64,000 nt of DNA from Prosapia bicincta. Lineage: Eukaryota > Arthropoda > Insecta > Hemiptera > Cercopidae. The stretch covers positions 232,701,369 to 232,765,368 of the forward strand of contig JBAIZL010000005.1 in assembly GCA_036971475.1 (NCBI GenBank). The letters are read 5' to 3'. Positions 12,550 to 26,200 of the stretch are shown here, in pieces. The stretch's first letter is position 1; each line of letters begins with the position of its first letter. The notes under the pieces were generated by a model that had not been told where the DNA came from, made no database searches, and saw only the letters and a program-made list of their open reading frames with translations. Made by a program: the position numbers and the translations under genes.

Positions 12550-14125
12550 TTGTTTACTCCAATCCGAAGGAAGCAATCAGTTTCTTCAACATATGCACAA
12601 CAAATTTCCGTCGAGAACGTTACAGACGACAAGCCAAATGACTCTTCAGTTGATGCACTGCAACAAGTTCCAGCATTCACAGGTTCGATAAGTTTCCACA
12701 TAACTGCAGTTCAACCAACTATTGGAAGTGGAGTAATTAAAAAGCGTGTCACAACAGTTACATTTGGGATTAGTAGAGACTGACGAGGGTAAAGTTCAGT
12801 GTGTAAATTGTGCGAGAGTCCTTTCAAACAGTTCAATGGCTCCAGTTCGAGGGAAGGCCTACACACCGGAACTTCAGAAGAAACATACTGATTATTACAA
12901 GAGGAAGTACACTGAACCGGTTGCTTCTTAAACCTTAATCAAAACTCACGCAAAATCTGTTAATGAAATTTTTTAAAAAGTGTCTTCTTTGGTAAGTTAC
13001 AGAGCGGCACAGGCAGGTCCAGCTCATCCCATCGCCAAAACCCTCATCAAATCGTGAGTTAGTGATATCGTCTCTTGCATGCTTGACAATAAAGCATTTA
13101 AACTTGTGACATCGGTGCTTTTGTTAAACAAAACTGTATAAAGGAAGATTATTGATTTATCAAGTGATGCCAAGGAATCGCTGATTTCTCGCATCAAATA
13201 CGTGTCGTTTTCTCTCCAAATCGACTGACGTCGTGGCGTTGGAAATTTTATTTGATTTTGTCCACTTTGATTACTCCAGACATTTTGAGGAAAATCTTCT
13301 TCTGTGCCAAAATATCAAGGGCAAAAATATTCCGTTTGTTGGATGATTTTTCTATGATGAACGAATTCCTTGGAGTAAATGCATTGACTTGTACACAGAT
13401 GGTGCAAAAGCAATGACTGGTAAAGTGGTTGGAGTGGTTACGAGGATTAAAGAAATCTGGAAAATGCAGTAGCAGTGTTCTTCAATGACATGCTTTAGCA
13501 ATGACACAAAAGCCTCTTTTTACGAAAGTTTTGGATGAGTCTGTTCAAATTATTAATTATAAAACACCGCGGCTGTTCAAGGTAAAAATCTTTGTATTAC
13601 TATGGGAAACCTTTACAATTCCCTGTTTCTCCACTCAGAAGTGAGGTGGCTGTCTTGAGGGAAAGCACTTCAACGATTACAGGTCTTACGTTCTGAAAGT
13701 CTTATCCATGTTGATGGAACACAATATGAAATTGTCAAACGTTATTAATGGAGAGATGAAAGTGTATACATTTGTATTTATCAGATATTTTCATGAAAAT
13801 GAATGAGATGAGCCTTTCTCTGCAAGGATTGAATATCACGACTTTTGAAGCTAATAACGTTCACACATTCATAAAAAATCCAGGTCTGGGTTGAATCACT
13901 GCTTATCTCTTTGCAATACAAAGCAAACTATAGAGACTGCAAAGATAAAGTTTTTGTATAGGCCTAGTTGATAATTTGATCTACTTCATTCAGAGTTTTC
14001 TGCAACATTTCAGGCAATTACTTAATTACCAAAGCTTCCTGATGAATTCAACAGTCAATATGTTTTAATGCAACTGAAATGTTTTAATTTCAATGACATC
14101 TCACGGACCCTTTGGGAACCAATGA
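12550..14125 (+). pseudogene. hAT transposase pseudogene, ZBED/SCAND3-like lineage
   Basis: A BED/TTF-type zinc-finger segment lies at 12770-12930 (GKVQCVNCARVLSNSSMAP, then KKHTDYYKRKY). Downstream, across several frames, come recognisable hAT blocks: SYRAAQAGPAHPIAKTLIKS, ISRIKYVSFSLQIDDVVAL, a catalytic-region piece CIDLYTDGAKAMTGKVVGVV (about 13390-13440) and LFLHSEVRWLS (about 13630). These occur in the order typical of the hAT lineage that gave rise to the vertebrate ZBED5 and SCAND3 genes. Frameshifts and stops split every block, so the copy cannot make transposase. The open stretch over the finger has no ATG at the position expected for a full protein. The 3' boundary is uncertain and I could not define terminal repeats. 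Confidence 0.75.
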
Positions 14126-16611
14126 CTTAGCTAATAGCCTAAGATCCTGGTTGTTTCCATAGTAATGCCAAAATTTTGACATAGTTTTCAGTCCCCCAGA
14201 TAGAATTATTTTTGTAAGAAATCTTAGGGTTTCAACCAGTGGTAATAATGGGCAGTTTAAAGTAGTGCTGACAATTTATCTTCATTTAATGCATGAGCCA
14301 TATTCACTCCTAGATCATCCTAATAGAACGAAAATGAGTTTTTATATAGTTACAAATTATATAATAATTAAAAAAATATGTTTACATTTTTGTAACAATC
14401 TATTTTGTGGGTCTATCGTTTTAATGTTGACCTCCAATTTAAGCATTTCTTTCAATATTTACTTATTCCTAAAATAATTCAGAACCCTATAGACATTCTA
14501 TTCTTTAAAATATAATTTAACATTATTTAATTCCATCTTTACTTGAATAGTTTTCCACTAAACACATTTGAATATATGTTACACTTGCCTATAGTAGCAC
14601 TTATTTTTTGATTATTAAGGACGGCTGTTTCAGGAGATGTATCCCATTGTCAACTCGGACCATTACTGACCTCTTGTTTGTTTTAGGATAGAATAGAGGT
14701 GGGATAGGATAGGGATATTAGTTGTATTTTTAGAGTTTGGGGGGTTTATAATGCTAGAAAACTGTGTGAGTTATAATGTAATTGGGTGTTAAGTATGTAT
14801 GTTGGATGTAGTTTGAAATATTTGTATATCACATACTGTTATGTAGTGTTGGTTATTTTTGTTTTGTTTGTGTAGAATTTGTAGGTTTGAAGTGGTTCAT
14901 GTAGTTGTGGTTTGTGGATATGAGATGTTTGATTGAGTGTTTTTTGTTTGTGAGTGCTTGCCCGTGACTTACCGCATTTTAACATTTAAATATCACCATT
15001 TGTCCTTTTTAGAAGTCTAGATTAAAACCAGACATAGAAAAACAGAATAAGAAATATTTATGCTGGCAATTAAGATCTTAAATGGGATCTCAAAGTGAAA
15101 AAAAAACATTTGCTATTTGTGGTGTACCTGTACGAGATTATTTACTTCTATGTAAACTTAGTAACTTCTATTTTAATTTATAAACATTCATTAAAAAGTA
15201 CATAAAATGTATTTTATATTCTAAAATATTGCATGCAGAAAATATGTAAACTAATTGTACTGTGTTGCTAGTTTTCCTCTCCTTAGCCACAATGTTTACT
15301 TGGCGGGTAGTACATTTATGTTTAAGTTTCATCAAACTTTTGTTTGTAATAAAACCTGTTTATACAACATATTCCTATATTTTACGAATGTCACCTGTTT
15401 GTTTCATGATTAATACTGAGTTTTTTTGAGTTTCAAAATTGAGTTATTTGAGCCAGTATTCTTTTTGCTAATTTTATTTTAAATTCAAGAGATTAAAATG
15501 AAGTTTTTGTCCAACCATGTTTAATATCACCAGAGAAATGCATAGTGAGTGCTTTGTTTCATACTGTGACTAAATAAAACATCTGCTTGATTGGATGAGC
15601 ATTCATCTAATAATAAAACCACAAAGAGAATGACATTTGACCTTTTAACCCCTCCATATATCATTGAGGTCAATTGCGATAAACAATATGGATGATGTTG
15701 ATATATATTGGAATGAATTGATTTTTTCTTTTCTTGCAAATTACTTAACACTTAGAGTGCAGTAGGGTTTGAGAGAAAAGAATGTTTTTATCATGAACAA
15801 TATTAAAAAAAAAGATAAATGTAGTTATGGATTTGTCACATAATTATAATTTACTCTTATAACAGAGTAAAACTAATCCTTAAACATTATAATAACACAT
15901 TATAGATCATCTTTAAAAATATACTTTATTTGATTTTAATTTTAAAAATTAATATATGTAATTTATAGTATATAATCTTTTAACTTAGTTATTGCTGAAC
16001 TATTTAAATTTGCACAAAACTTTCTGTAATTATATAAATTTTAATTATCTCATGTTTAAAAACGGATACACATTTATACAACAGTGAAAAGAATAAAATA
16101 CAACAGAAAACAAACTAAATATATTCATTTATACAACAAAGAAGAGATAAATAAATACATTGAGAATAAAAGCTAAATATGTAGATATGAGTAACAAGAT
16201 AATTATTCCTTTTTACAAAAATGTAAACTTTGAAAAATTAGACCCTTAAAATTTTTAAAACTATTTACGAAAAAGAAATTACACGAGATACAATTAAGTT
16301 ATAACATTTATTATATCACAATTAACTTCTGCCTCGGTTTCTTGCTACTGTTCACGTATTTAATTATAATCAACTCTCTTCATACCACTAATGTTCAATG
16401 CACATAAACTGCAACACATTAATCAGTTGTTGAAACTAGCAAGACTAAAAGTATAAAAATTTGAATATATGATCTTTACTTCTTATGATTTCTAAAACAG
16501 TCATGATATAGAACTTGGGTATAAGAATAATCTTATAGGGTAATAACAAATATGTAAAAGTAACCCATTAAATGATACAAATACAATAAAATCTATTCCA
16601 AGATCGAGTCT
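14126..16611. other. Non-coding AT-rich region, no gene recognised
   Basis: No coding region is supported. From about 14690 to 14960 the plus strand is strikingly T/G-rich and C-poor, like the antisense of the PLE copies in this window, but I could not align it to RT or GIY-YIG blocks. The remainder to 16611 is simple AT-rich sequence, presumably downstream of RRP5. Confidence 0.5.
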
Positions 16612-16617
16612 TTTATT
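16612..16617 (-). terminator. Candidate polyadenylation signal for RRP5
   Basis: TTTATT on the plus strand gives AATAAA on the minus strand about 480 bases after the RRP5 stop codon. The position suits a 3' UTR end, but other weak hexamers exist in this AT-rich flank and no transcript evidence is available. Confidence 0.3.
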
Positions 16618-17097
16618 GAGAGGAAGACATGAACTGACAAAATGAAAAATTCTGTAGGTGTAGTTAACAATGCTGTAAACATAAAAACGTCTTTAGAGAA
16701 TTTCTTAAATTCATAAAATAGGTTTAAATAGTGAAAAAAAATCAAACAAGAAAATATATTCACAATGTTTAAAAGTTTAAAATTACAAGCCCAATAATAA
16801 AAAAAAAATACTAAAACAAAACATAAAAAACTTTTGATAAAAATAAAGACATAAAGAAGAAGGGAGTAAACAATGTTATTTAACGATATTATGTTACTAA
16901 TTACAAATTAGTCAATAAAGAAGCAATACAAATAGGGTTGGATGACCTGCAGACTATGTAGATGAGAGGAAGTAGGGTTATTATATTCATTATACACATC
17001 AGAATATATGAAGTCTTTATGATGTGGTCATTATCATACTTCTATAGAAAGAATAAAACGTTGTGGAATAAAAACTACAATAATTTTAATCACAATT

Positions 17098-17269
17098 TTA
17101 CACTGATATTGAATTAGTCATTTTATCGATATATTGTACAGCGGCTTTTTTAACACGTTCTATGGCATCTTCATTACCATATGTTTCTTCTAAACTGAGC
17201 CATTTTGTGTAGAGCGATTTCATTTTCTTCACAGAAAAATTATGTTTTACTGCTCGCTCCATTACTTCC
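17098..17269 (-). CDS. RRP5: RRP5 last exon: terminal HAT repeat and stop
   Basis: The acceptor tttgtttcag at 17271-17270 is followed by G, completing AGG (Arg), then [40 protein letters not shown] and [16 protein letters not shown], with TAA at 17100-17098. This matches the family end (FERVIHLxLxxKxMKxxxKxxLxxExxxGxEexvxxVKxxAxxYV). The intron before it is 10.5 kb. Confidence 0.94.
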
Positions 17270-20200
17270 CTGAAACAAATACATTTAAGCATGAGATACT
17301 TAACTTGCCCATAAACTAACTAATGTATTGAAAAATCATTTGCATCATTGTAAGTTATAAATGTCTAGCCAGTCTCTTTTTTTTACTATAAGAAATAATT
17401 GTAAAGTTTTAGAACTTCAAGTCAAATACCAAAAATAACAGTTTATAACATTTATAAAAATTACAAGCCTAAGTTTACTTGTTATTTGTTGTTTTGAACC
17501 TAAGATGAAGAATTATGCCTATAAAAAAATGTTGTGAATTCCAAGTTTGGGTCTTTTAAGACTAACAATATTGTAAATGTAAGAAGACCAAATCGGCCTT
17601 GGTAGGTAAGTACACAACAGTAAACTTACCTGGATGTCTAGAACAAAAAATGCATAATTTGCACAAAAAATACTATGGTAAAGAGGACAAAAATAATATT
17701 TGTGCCTAAGTGCAAGTGTGGGATACAACTTATCTGCTGACATAAATCGGAACATTATTATAGACCTTATAGGGAGGAGGTGAGACAAGCCAATGACAAA
17801 TGAAAAATTGAATATTTCAAACCTATACACAGTTTTAGATTTTTACAAATAACTTTTTTACTATTAAACGAGGTATGTTCAAAAAATACCCGGAATTTAC
17901 GTTTTTTGAATAAAATATTTATTTATTCATCTACATTGATATTGTCCCCACTAGATATTATGCACTTATGCCAGCGCTTTTTCCAATTCTCAAAACACTT
18001 CTGGAACTTGATCTTTGAGATAGCTTTGAGCTCTTTCAGAGATGCACTTTTTTACAAGAAATAAATCAAAGAATGGCCCTAGCGTACGTGCTGTTTGAGC
18101 ATTCCACTAGGTATGCACTGTTTCCAGTGCAGGAGTTCGAAGTTATCGGAATGATTCCACTGGGACGATTGAGCCTTCGTTTTAACATCATATCCGTAAA
18201 CCCATGTTTCGTCGCCTGTTATAATACGTTTCAGTAATTCTGCATCGTCGCTGACTTTATTCAGTGATTCCTGAGCAACTTCCATTCGCCGCTGTTTTTG
18301 ATCCAAATTCAACTATTTTGGACAGATTTTGCTACCACGCTTTTCATACCCAAAATTTTCGCAAAAATGTCATGATCAATATGTGCCAATAATGAGGCAA
18401 TCGATATGCCAACATCATCAGCGACTTCTCTCATTGTGATTCGGCGATCATTCATAACCATTGCTTCCACTTTTTCCACGTTTTCATTTGTTGTTGATGT
18501 GCTGGGGCGTCCGAGGCGTTCGTCATCGTCAACGTCTTCGAGGCCATCTTGAAAACGCCTATACCAATCGTAAATAATTGTTTTTTTTCATAGCAGACTC
18601 ACCATAGGCCTTTCATAACATTTCACACACTTTATTTAATTTTTTACGCAAAACTTAATACAAATTCTTTGATCCATTTTTTTTAACAATCGAAAATCGC
18701 CGAGCTCATGAAAACACGTCTAACTTTAGCGGCTGCCACAGATAAAGTAAACAATGAATACAGCTGAAAATTGTGTCATACTTCAGGGGCATGTATAACA
18801 ACACAATAAAAAATATTTTGACAGTCGGACTCTCCAAACTTATCTGGTATTTTTTGAACACACCTCGTATGTATGGTAATACTTGTAATGACTTTCATTG
18901 TTTGTGAAAAATTATGTATATTTTGCTAATTTATTGTGGTATATTAGTTTAAAAATTTAGTGTTAGAATTTGAAAATTTTCTTGAAAATTAATGTGGTTT
19001 TTGTTTTTAAACTATCATGGGCATAGTTAAAGACTTAATTTATAATATTATAGTTTTCATTTTACTATGAAAACAATAATATATTCAACTTTAAGATTTA
19101 CTTGTATTGTACTTTTTAAACAATTTTTTAAAACATATGTCATACAAAGTAATGATGGACAGCAGGAGGTACATCCTGCCTCAATATAAAAGTATACAGT
19201 TTTTGAAGTATTACAACACTGTGAATTTTCATTAGAAAGGAAATGTGCCAAGGGGCCATCCTTAAATTACATAATGACGCGAGAGGGAGGAAGGAGGCTT
19301 ACATCTATCGTTAAATATCGTTACGGAAGGAGGAGGGGTATGCAGTAGCATTACATTAACTTGAAATTCCAGTTTTTACTACATTAAAATCTCTTTTTAT
19401 TTAATAAATAAACCTACCACATTTTAACTTTTGAGTAAGTAAAATGTACTTAACATTAATAATGAACTCAAATAAAATCTACTTACAAAATAACATGTAT
19501 TTAAAATACTCTATTAAACTTCATAACGAGCATTATTAGAGAAAAAATGTGAGGAACCGTTACCTTGAGCATAATATCGTCAAAGTACACAGTTTGACGA
19601 TCAAGGGGCTTCTCCCTGTACAGACATGCGCCGCAGTCTTTGTGTATCACCTAAAGAGCCAGTTCTTACTTATCAGTAACAGTGTTTAATGAAGCAATAT
19701 TCTTTTAATTCCTTGGCAAAATCTTTTCAGGCTGAACCAGTGAACTTAGGGTACACTGAAACTTGGTTACACTTGGTCATGTCTTGAGGTGTACAAAATT
19801 TGTATTCCGCTGTACTGCACATGACCGAGTTTGGTAGTTTTTTAAGATCCCTAGACCGAACGACATAAAACTAGATTGTAAACTTTTGAAATTTATAGTA
19901 CAGTGAAACCTGTTTAAGCCGGAATCCATTGGGACTGGCATTTTTTCCCATCTAAGACAGGTTTCCGGCTTATACAGTAGTAGTGTACTGTATGATGGTA
20001 ATACCATCACAAAACGTTTTCCGAGTCTATTTTTAGCGTTGGGGTGAGGGTAGGCCGTAGGGATTCTTAGCTATAAGACTATTATTTCTACTGATCAGCT
20101 GTATGGCACTGTACCAACACCACATAGATAACGGACAATTAATTGTCATCGTGTCTACATTTGTTCTAATACAGTATTTAATTTAATTATTTATTTCCGA

Positions 20201-23200
20201 TTAAGTACTGACTGTTTATTTCCTACAGAGATAATACTTCAATATATAAAGCAAGTGTATTTAAATCACAAGAAAACTATCACATTTTAACGTCTAAATA
20301 AACGTCATTCAACAGTAATATCGGTTATCTTGATTGCCTAATGACAGCCTGTAGCCTGTGCCCTGTGACGTCACAACTCGCAAACCTTGTTTTCTAGGTG
20401 GCTATGCACACTACAGAAAATGTTAAAACCTATATTACATAATAAAAATCTTACCTTTTAATGCAGCATCCTTTTATCCTTCTCCACAAAACATTTTTAA
20501 TAGAAAACTATAAAACTAAAACACTTATACACTTGTCAACAAAATTTATGAATTAATGATGCAATTTATTAAAAACTATATTTTTCCTCTTACTGTATTT
20601 AGGATAAATACTGTACATAGTAGGCTTACGTAAAAATAAAAGAAAATCAGTTAGGCTTGACAAAATCTAGCATTGACTTTTGTTTTAAAAGGTTAGTTTT
20701 ACTTACTTGTGTTTCAGTTATTGTTTTTAGTTGTAACAAATGGCGACTCATTTCCGGGCTGTTAATACGTACCGTGAAATCTTCTAACTCACAAATTTTC
20801 ATTAAAGCTTCGCCAAATGTTTTTATTTTGTTTTCTACGTGGGTCCGTCTTCAATTTCTTCTTTTTCTTCTATTTGCGCATGTTTTTTGCCTTTTAGAAT
20901 GTAGCGGTCTCTCGCCTTTCAATATGACATCAATATGTCTGGCCGTGGATGTTTGTAAACCATTGATTGCGTTATCTTGAAGGAAACGCCTTAATGTTGT
21001 TACAGAATTCTCAGAAATAAATACGATCCGTTACAATTAAGCAGACTTATCTGTGAATTTTGTTATGGTAAAAAAATATATTATAAACTGTATTTTATCT
21101 AAATGGAAGTCATTGTAACTTTATATTTTACAGCATGTATATGATTAGATTTTCTGGCTTATGCAGAACTAAGACGTAGTAAATACGTATCACTCATCCT
21201 TTTGCTTATTCCGCTTCCGCGTTAGACAGTTTCTGGCTTATGAAGGTTATTAACCAGGTAAATTAAATAGGCGACAGTCGGGACTTTTAAAGTTTTCCGC
21301 GATAGACAGGATTCCGCCTAACACAGGGTCCGTCTAAGACAGGTTTCACTGTATATCTAAGCCTTAAGCAAATCTAAAAGTTTCGCATATGTTGTGAACA
21401 ATAATTTCTCTGGTATATAAGAACCCCTTGTGTTTATTATATATACAGTCGACCCTCAAAATTCCAATTTCCGACTTTTCAAGGTTCCGTTAAATTTAAG
21501 CCTATTTCTATTAGAAAATGACGAATCCGGCTGTTTATAGCCATACAGTATGCAAAGGAAATGAGTCGGGCTTCCAAGGAATGTTCATATCAATAGTGTA
21601 TGCAATGAAAATGAGTCTGGCTTCCAAGAAATGTTTATATTAATATGGTATGCAAAGGAAATGGGTTTCCAAGAAATGTTTATATCAATACGGTATAAAA
21701 ACGATAAGTCGGGCTTTTAACGTTTTTCTGCGATAGACGGGATTCCGCCTAACATAGGGTCAGTCTAAGACAGGTTTCACTGTATTTGTAAGCAATGTGC
21801 AGAGTTTGATCTATTTTAATAATAGACTTATTAAGTTTACATATCTTTTTCTGAAGCTCGAGCGTACATGACTACTTCATGGGAAGATGAATAGATCTTA
21901 GACAATGTTACAAATGGTTTGATCACTCTGCATTTAAATTCATTTAAGTTACATTTTAATAAAACAATATTTTCAGTTTATGTTTACATTAATATTGTCT
22001 TGATTTTATACATAACCTCGAGTTTATTTTGAATTTATAATTTCTGTTTGTTTTCGAGTACACATGAGGTCCATATTAAAAAAAATGTTTCTTATCCCTG
22101 TTTTACTTATTTAACAAAATTCTTTTTCTTTCATTATATTATTACCATAATATTTATTGGTACATTTGACGCACTTCTTCTTTGGCCTACAAAATCACCA
22201 TTCAAAACCATTATCTCTATAAAGAAGAGGCGACAAAACTACATTACATAATTATAGATGAGGGAGGGAGTTAAAAATCATCCATTTTAACTTTACGTAA
22301 CTTAGGGATGGCCCCGCCCAATTAACATTCCATTGTAAACTAGTTATTTGTCTTAGCATCAGGTATTCTTTGTTGATCCAAGATGTTCGATGTAATACGA
22401 TCATAGAATCTGCCACTGCGACTATGTAGGTACTATTCCAATCAACCAGTTATTGGTATTGTACCATGATGAGTTAGTTAATGTTCATAGCTGATATGAT
22501 CTTCAAAAAGGCTTAATGGAGTGTTCAGGGGCAATACAACAACCATTGGCTTTATAATGCCACCATTAGTTCTTGTTTTTGTTTCATATATCTCCTAACT
22601 TTTTGATCTTTGCTACTTTTATAATTGTGTAAATTTAATATTGTTTATAGTTTTGTCAATTCCATTTCTATAATTATTCTTTACTTTTCTCTATTACCTC
22701 TTTTTGTTTACAATTTTTTTCTTTTTATTTGTCTATTCTTAGGTTTAGTTTTACTCTTTAAAATTATCTTACTGGCAATAGCTTTTACGGGTTCCTCAAA
22801 ATATGTTTTAAAAGATTTTCCAAGTAAAAATAAATTTTGATATTTTTAGGCAAAACTGAATTTTTTAAAACTTATAACAAAAATTCTTACTTTAAATGTA
22901 TAATAAACAAATGTTAACACTATGTTTGAGTAAATTTGGTTTCCTTTTTAACACTTTTTAGGTTTCTTGGCATACTCTTGAAGGTACTTTGGAATGTTAA
23001 TAATCATTAAATGGTTAAATAAGTAATTATTTTTCTACACACATATTACGAGTATTTTACTGGTTGAATGTGATACACATTTTAAAAAGAGTATGGTAAA
23101 TTTTAAAGAAAGGTACACAGATTACTTTAACCCTTAACTGACCTTGATGTCTGCAAGATGTCCGCAAAATTAAAAACTTATATATCTCCCCTCCAGGTTG

Positions 23201-26200
23201 TTATCAGATACTGCTGCTCCCTTTACCTTTCAGTCAAGTGGAGTTCTTTGTGCTGTCAATGGCAAAGTGATTATTTTTTGTGTTCTGCGAATTGTTCTTT
23301 CCGGTGACATATTTGTAACATGTTATGTCTGTCAGACACATGATGTTAGTCGAGTAACATTTTTTTCTCATTTTTATTGTGTTTTCTATTTATATCTGCG
23401 ATATTATTTAGGGTAAGTCATAGTATAATAACATTTTTGTCTATACAAAATGGACATAGTTGATGACAATTTACCTGGCTCATCATCTGGTAGACCTGGT
23501 GTAAAAAAGGTGAATATTCGTGGACAATATTTCGAACATGAACTGGAAGAAATGGTTTTTGATGTATTACAAGAGCCTCCATCAGAAGCAGATCATAAAG
23601 ATCCTTATGATAGTGATCAAAGTAAAGAGTACAGCGATCACGGTTCTGGGTCTGAGCAGGAAGCCGATGACACTAACAACGAATGTGGTGACAAACCTCC
23701 TCCTAAACAGACCCACCTTCAGTATTCTCTTCAACCTTCTTCAAATAATGACGAACATTTCTTCTATGGTAAGAAAACAAAAAAGAAAGAACCGTTTAAA
23801 CGGACAAAATAAAACCCTCCAGCGAATATAAGAACAAGAAGGCACAATATCGTTACTCAACTGCCTGGACTCAAAGAAAAGGCAAAAAAATTGGGAAATA
23901 AACATTCTGCTTACGAAGTAGGGGGGGGGTCTACTGTTCACAAATGATGTGTTGGAGGAAATAATAAAGTGAACAAACAAGAAGATTACCTCTTTCAGAA
24001 AAAATTATTCAAATGGTTTTATCTGAGGGACCTAGACCTAATGCAGCTGAAAGCCTTAATTGGGCTTTTAATTTATTCAGCCATATTCAAGTCCACTAAT
24101 GAATCAATCAACAGCAAGTTTGCAACTGATGGAACCAGGTGGGACATTTTTTGCTGCATAATGAGTAGAAATAGATTTCTGTTTTTGTTAATAGCTCTGC
24201 AGTTTGATGACCCGGATGACCTCAAAGAAAGACAGAAGAATGATCCTGCGGCTGCTGTGGCTTTTTTATTCAACAAGATTATAAAGAACTCCAAAGATCT
24301 TTACTCTCCAGGACCAACAATGTGTGTTGACAAAATGCTAGCTTCTTTTCGAGAATCCTGCTATTTCAAAATGTATTTCCCCAAAAAACCTGCCAAGTAT
24401 GGCTTAAAGGTTTTATGCATGACAGACGCAAGGACACATTATGTTTATAATGGATACAACTACTGTGGATAAGGATCTGACAGTAAAACATTATTTGATG
24501 AAGAAAAACAGCTTCTCATTCCTTTCCAAGCAGTGATAAAACTGGTAAAGCCAATTGAAGGGACATGGCGTAATATTATAGCCGACAATTGGTTTAGTTG
24601 ATTGAAGTTGTACAGGAACTTCTCAAAAGATATCTTACTTACGTTAACACTCTAGAGAAGAATAAGATAGAGATTCCAAAATCAGTTTCAACCATTCAAA
24701 CATTGGGAAGAAATATCTTCTCTATATGGATATACTGAAGAACTTCTTTCAAATGTTCCAAAGAAATCGAAAGCTGTGATTTTAATTTCATCAATGCATC
24801 ACACGCCTGCAATAGATGATGAATCAGGGAAGCCTGAAAATAATATCTTTCTACAATATGAAAAAAGGAGGAGTTGATGGTTTGACTCAGAGGTGTTCCA
24901 ACTACAAATCAAATTGAAGAACCCGGCATTGGCCAATGATGATTTCTTTTACACTAATTGATATTTCATGTGGTGTAAATGCACATATTCTTCACCAAAG
25001 CTACAGAGATGTTGAATAAACGAGTAGTTTTGAGTTTATGAAAACTTTGGCGAACAATTTGATTCATCCCCACCTGCCTATGAGAATGAAAAGTTCAACC
25101 AACCTATCTCATGAACTATTATTTTCCACTACAAAAATACTAAAAATCGAAGATGTCCCAAGAGATGTTCCAGAATATTTTGAAGCAAAAAAAACATGTT
25201 TAACATGCCCCCCCCCCCCCAGTTGAGAAAAAAAACAAAATACCTGTGTCAGCAATGTGCAGCAGCTATAGGCTACGAGTGTGCCATAAAAACTGCTTAA
25301 AAAAATAGTGACGTTCAGTTGTACGCAAAACAATATAACATTTTTTTTTAAAGTAAATTCCTACCGAGGTCAAGAAAGAAAAATTGTATCATTGTTCGCT
25401 TATTTCCAGTTTTTTTTTTCGGTTTATTCATTTTTAACCCTTCAGCCCTATTTAAGATATTTTGTTGTAATCATGGCAACAGTTTAAAGTTGTACAATGG
25501 AGGTTTCAACAACAACCAGATGGGGAAAATCATATATGTCTTTGAGAAATTTTTTTCTTCGTTTTGGAAAGTTGGTGCAATGCCAAAGCGCACTAGACTT
25601 TGAACATGAAGATTCATAGTTCGAATCCCGACAAACATCAATTGTCATCCACTATAGATTTGAAAAAAATGTATTTGAACTTGATTGGACGAATAAAAAT
25701 GTACTATATTAAAGATTGGAAATTTGTACAGGATGTATATCAGAAAAGTTTGAGCTAACAGAAGGAATTTTAAAAATATTTTGAGTCAAACTATTCTTTA
25801 AGTTGTTAACTATGATATACTTATGGATTTTGTTGTTAAATTCTAATTTCACATATTTTTATTTAAATTAATGAAAAACTAATTTTTTTAGCTTACAATT
25901 TTAAAATGGTAAACTTTTTTATGAAAAATTCAGTATTAAAGCTTATATTTTGTTACAAATAAGTTAAATAAAATGTGCTTTAGTATTGTAGTTCATTAAA
26001 AGATCTTTGAACAGTATTTTGTATCATTTACCTGCTTTTTAATGACGTCTCTCTGACGCACGATGTTAGTCAAGTACGAGGTCTGTTAAAAAAATACGCG
26101 GACTGCTTGAATTTCATGGCTCAAGTTAGTTTCAGGAGAATTCGCTTGGTGTTGCTAGGTTCGTATAAATCAGCTGATTAAAATGCGGTATTTCAGTCGC

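Larger units (their letters stand above)
19252..22315. mobile_element. DNA transposon with GGGGCCATCC terminal inverted repeats
   Basis: The left end GGGGCCATCCTTAAATTACA and the inverted right end GGGGCCATCCCTAAGTTACG match, and each is followed inward by a GAGGGAGG-rich stretch. The interior outside the two nested Tigger-like elements is non-coding, so it looks non-autonomous. Flanking bases (gccaa left, gcccaa right) could be an imperfect target duplication. I cannot assign a superfamily. Confidence 0.6.

Noticed and set aside
20657..20980. 107-aa open frame inside Tigger element A
   Set aside because: No family signature in this sense; the minus strand gives slightly more transposase-like sequence, but too weak to claim.
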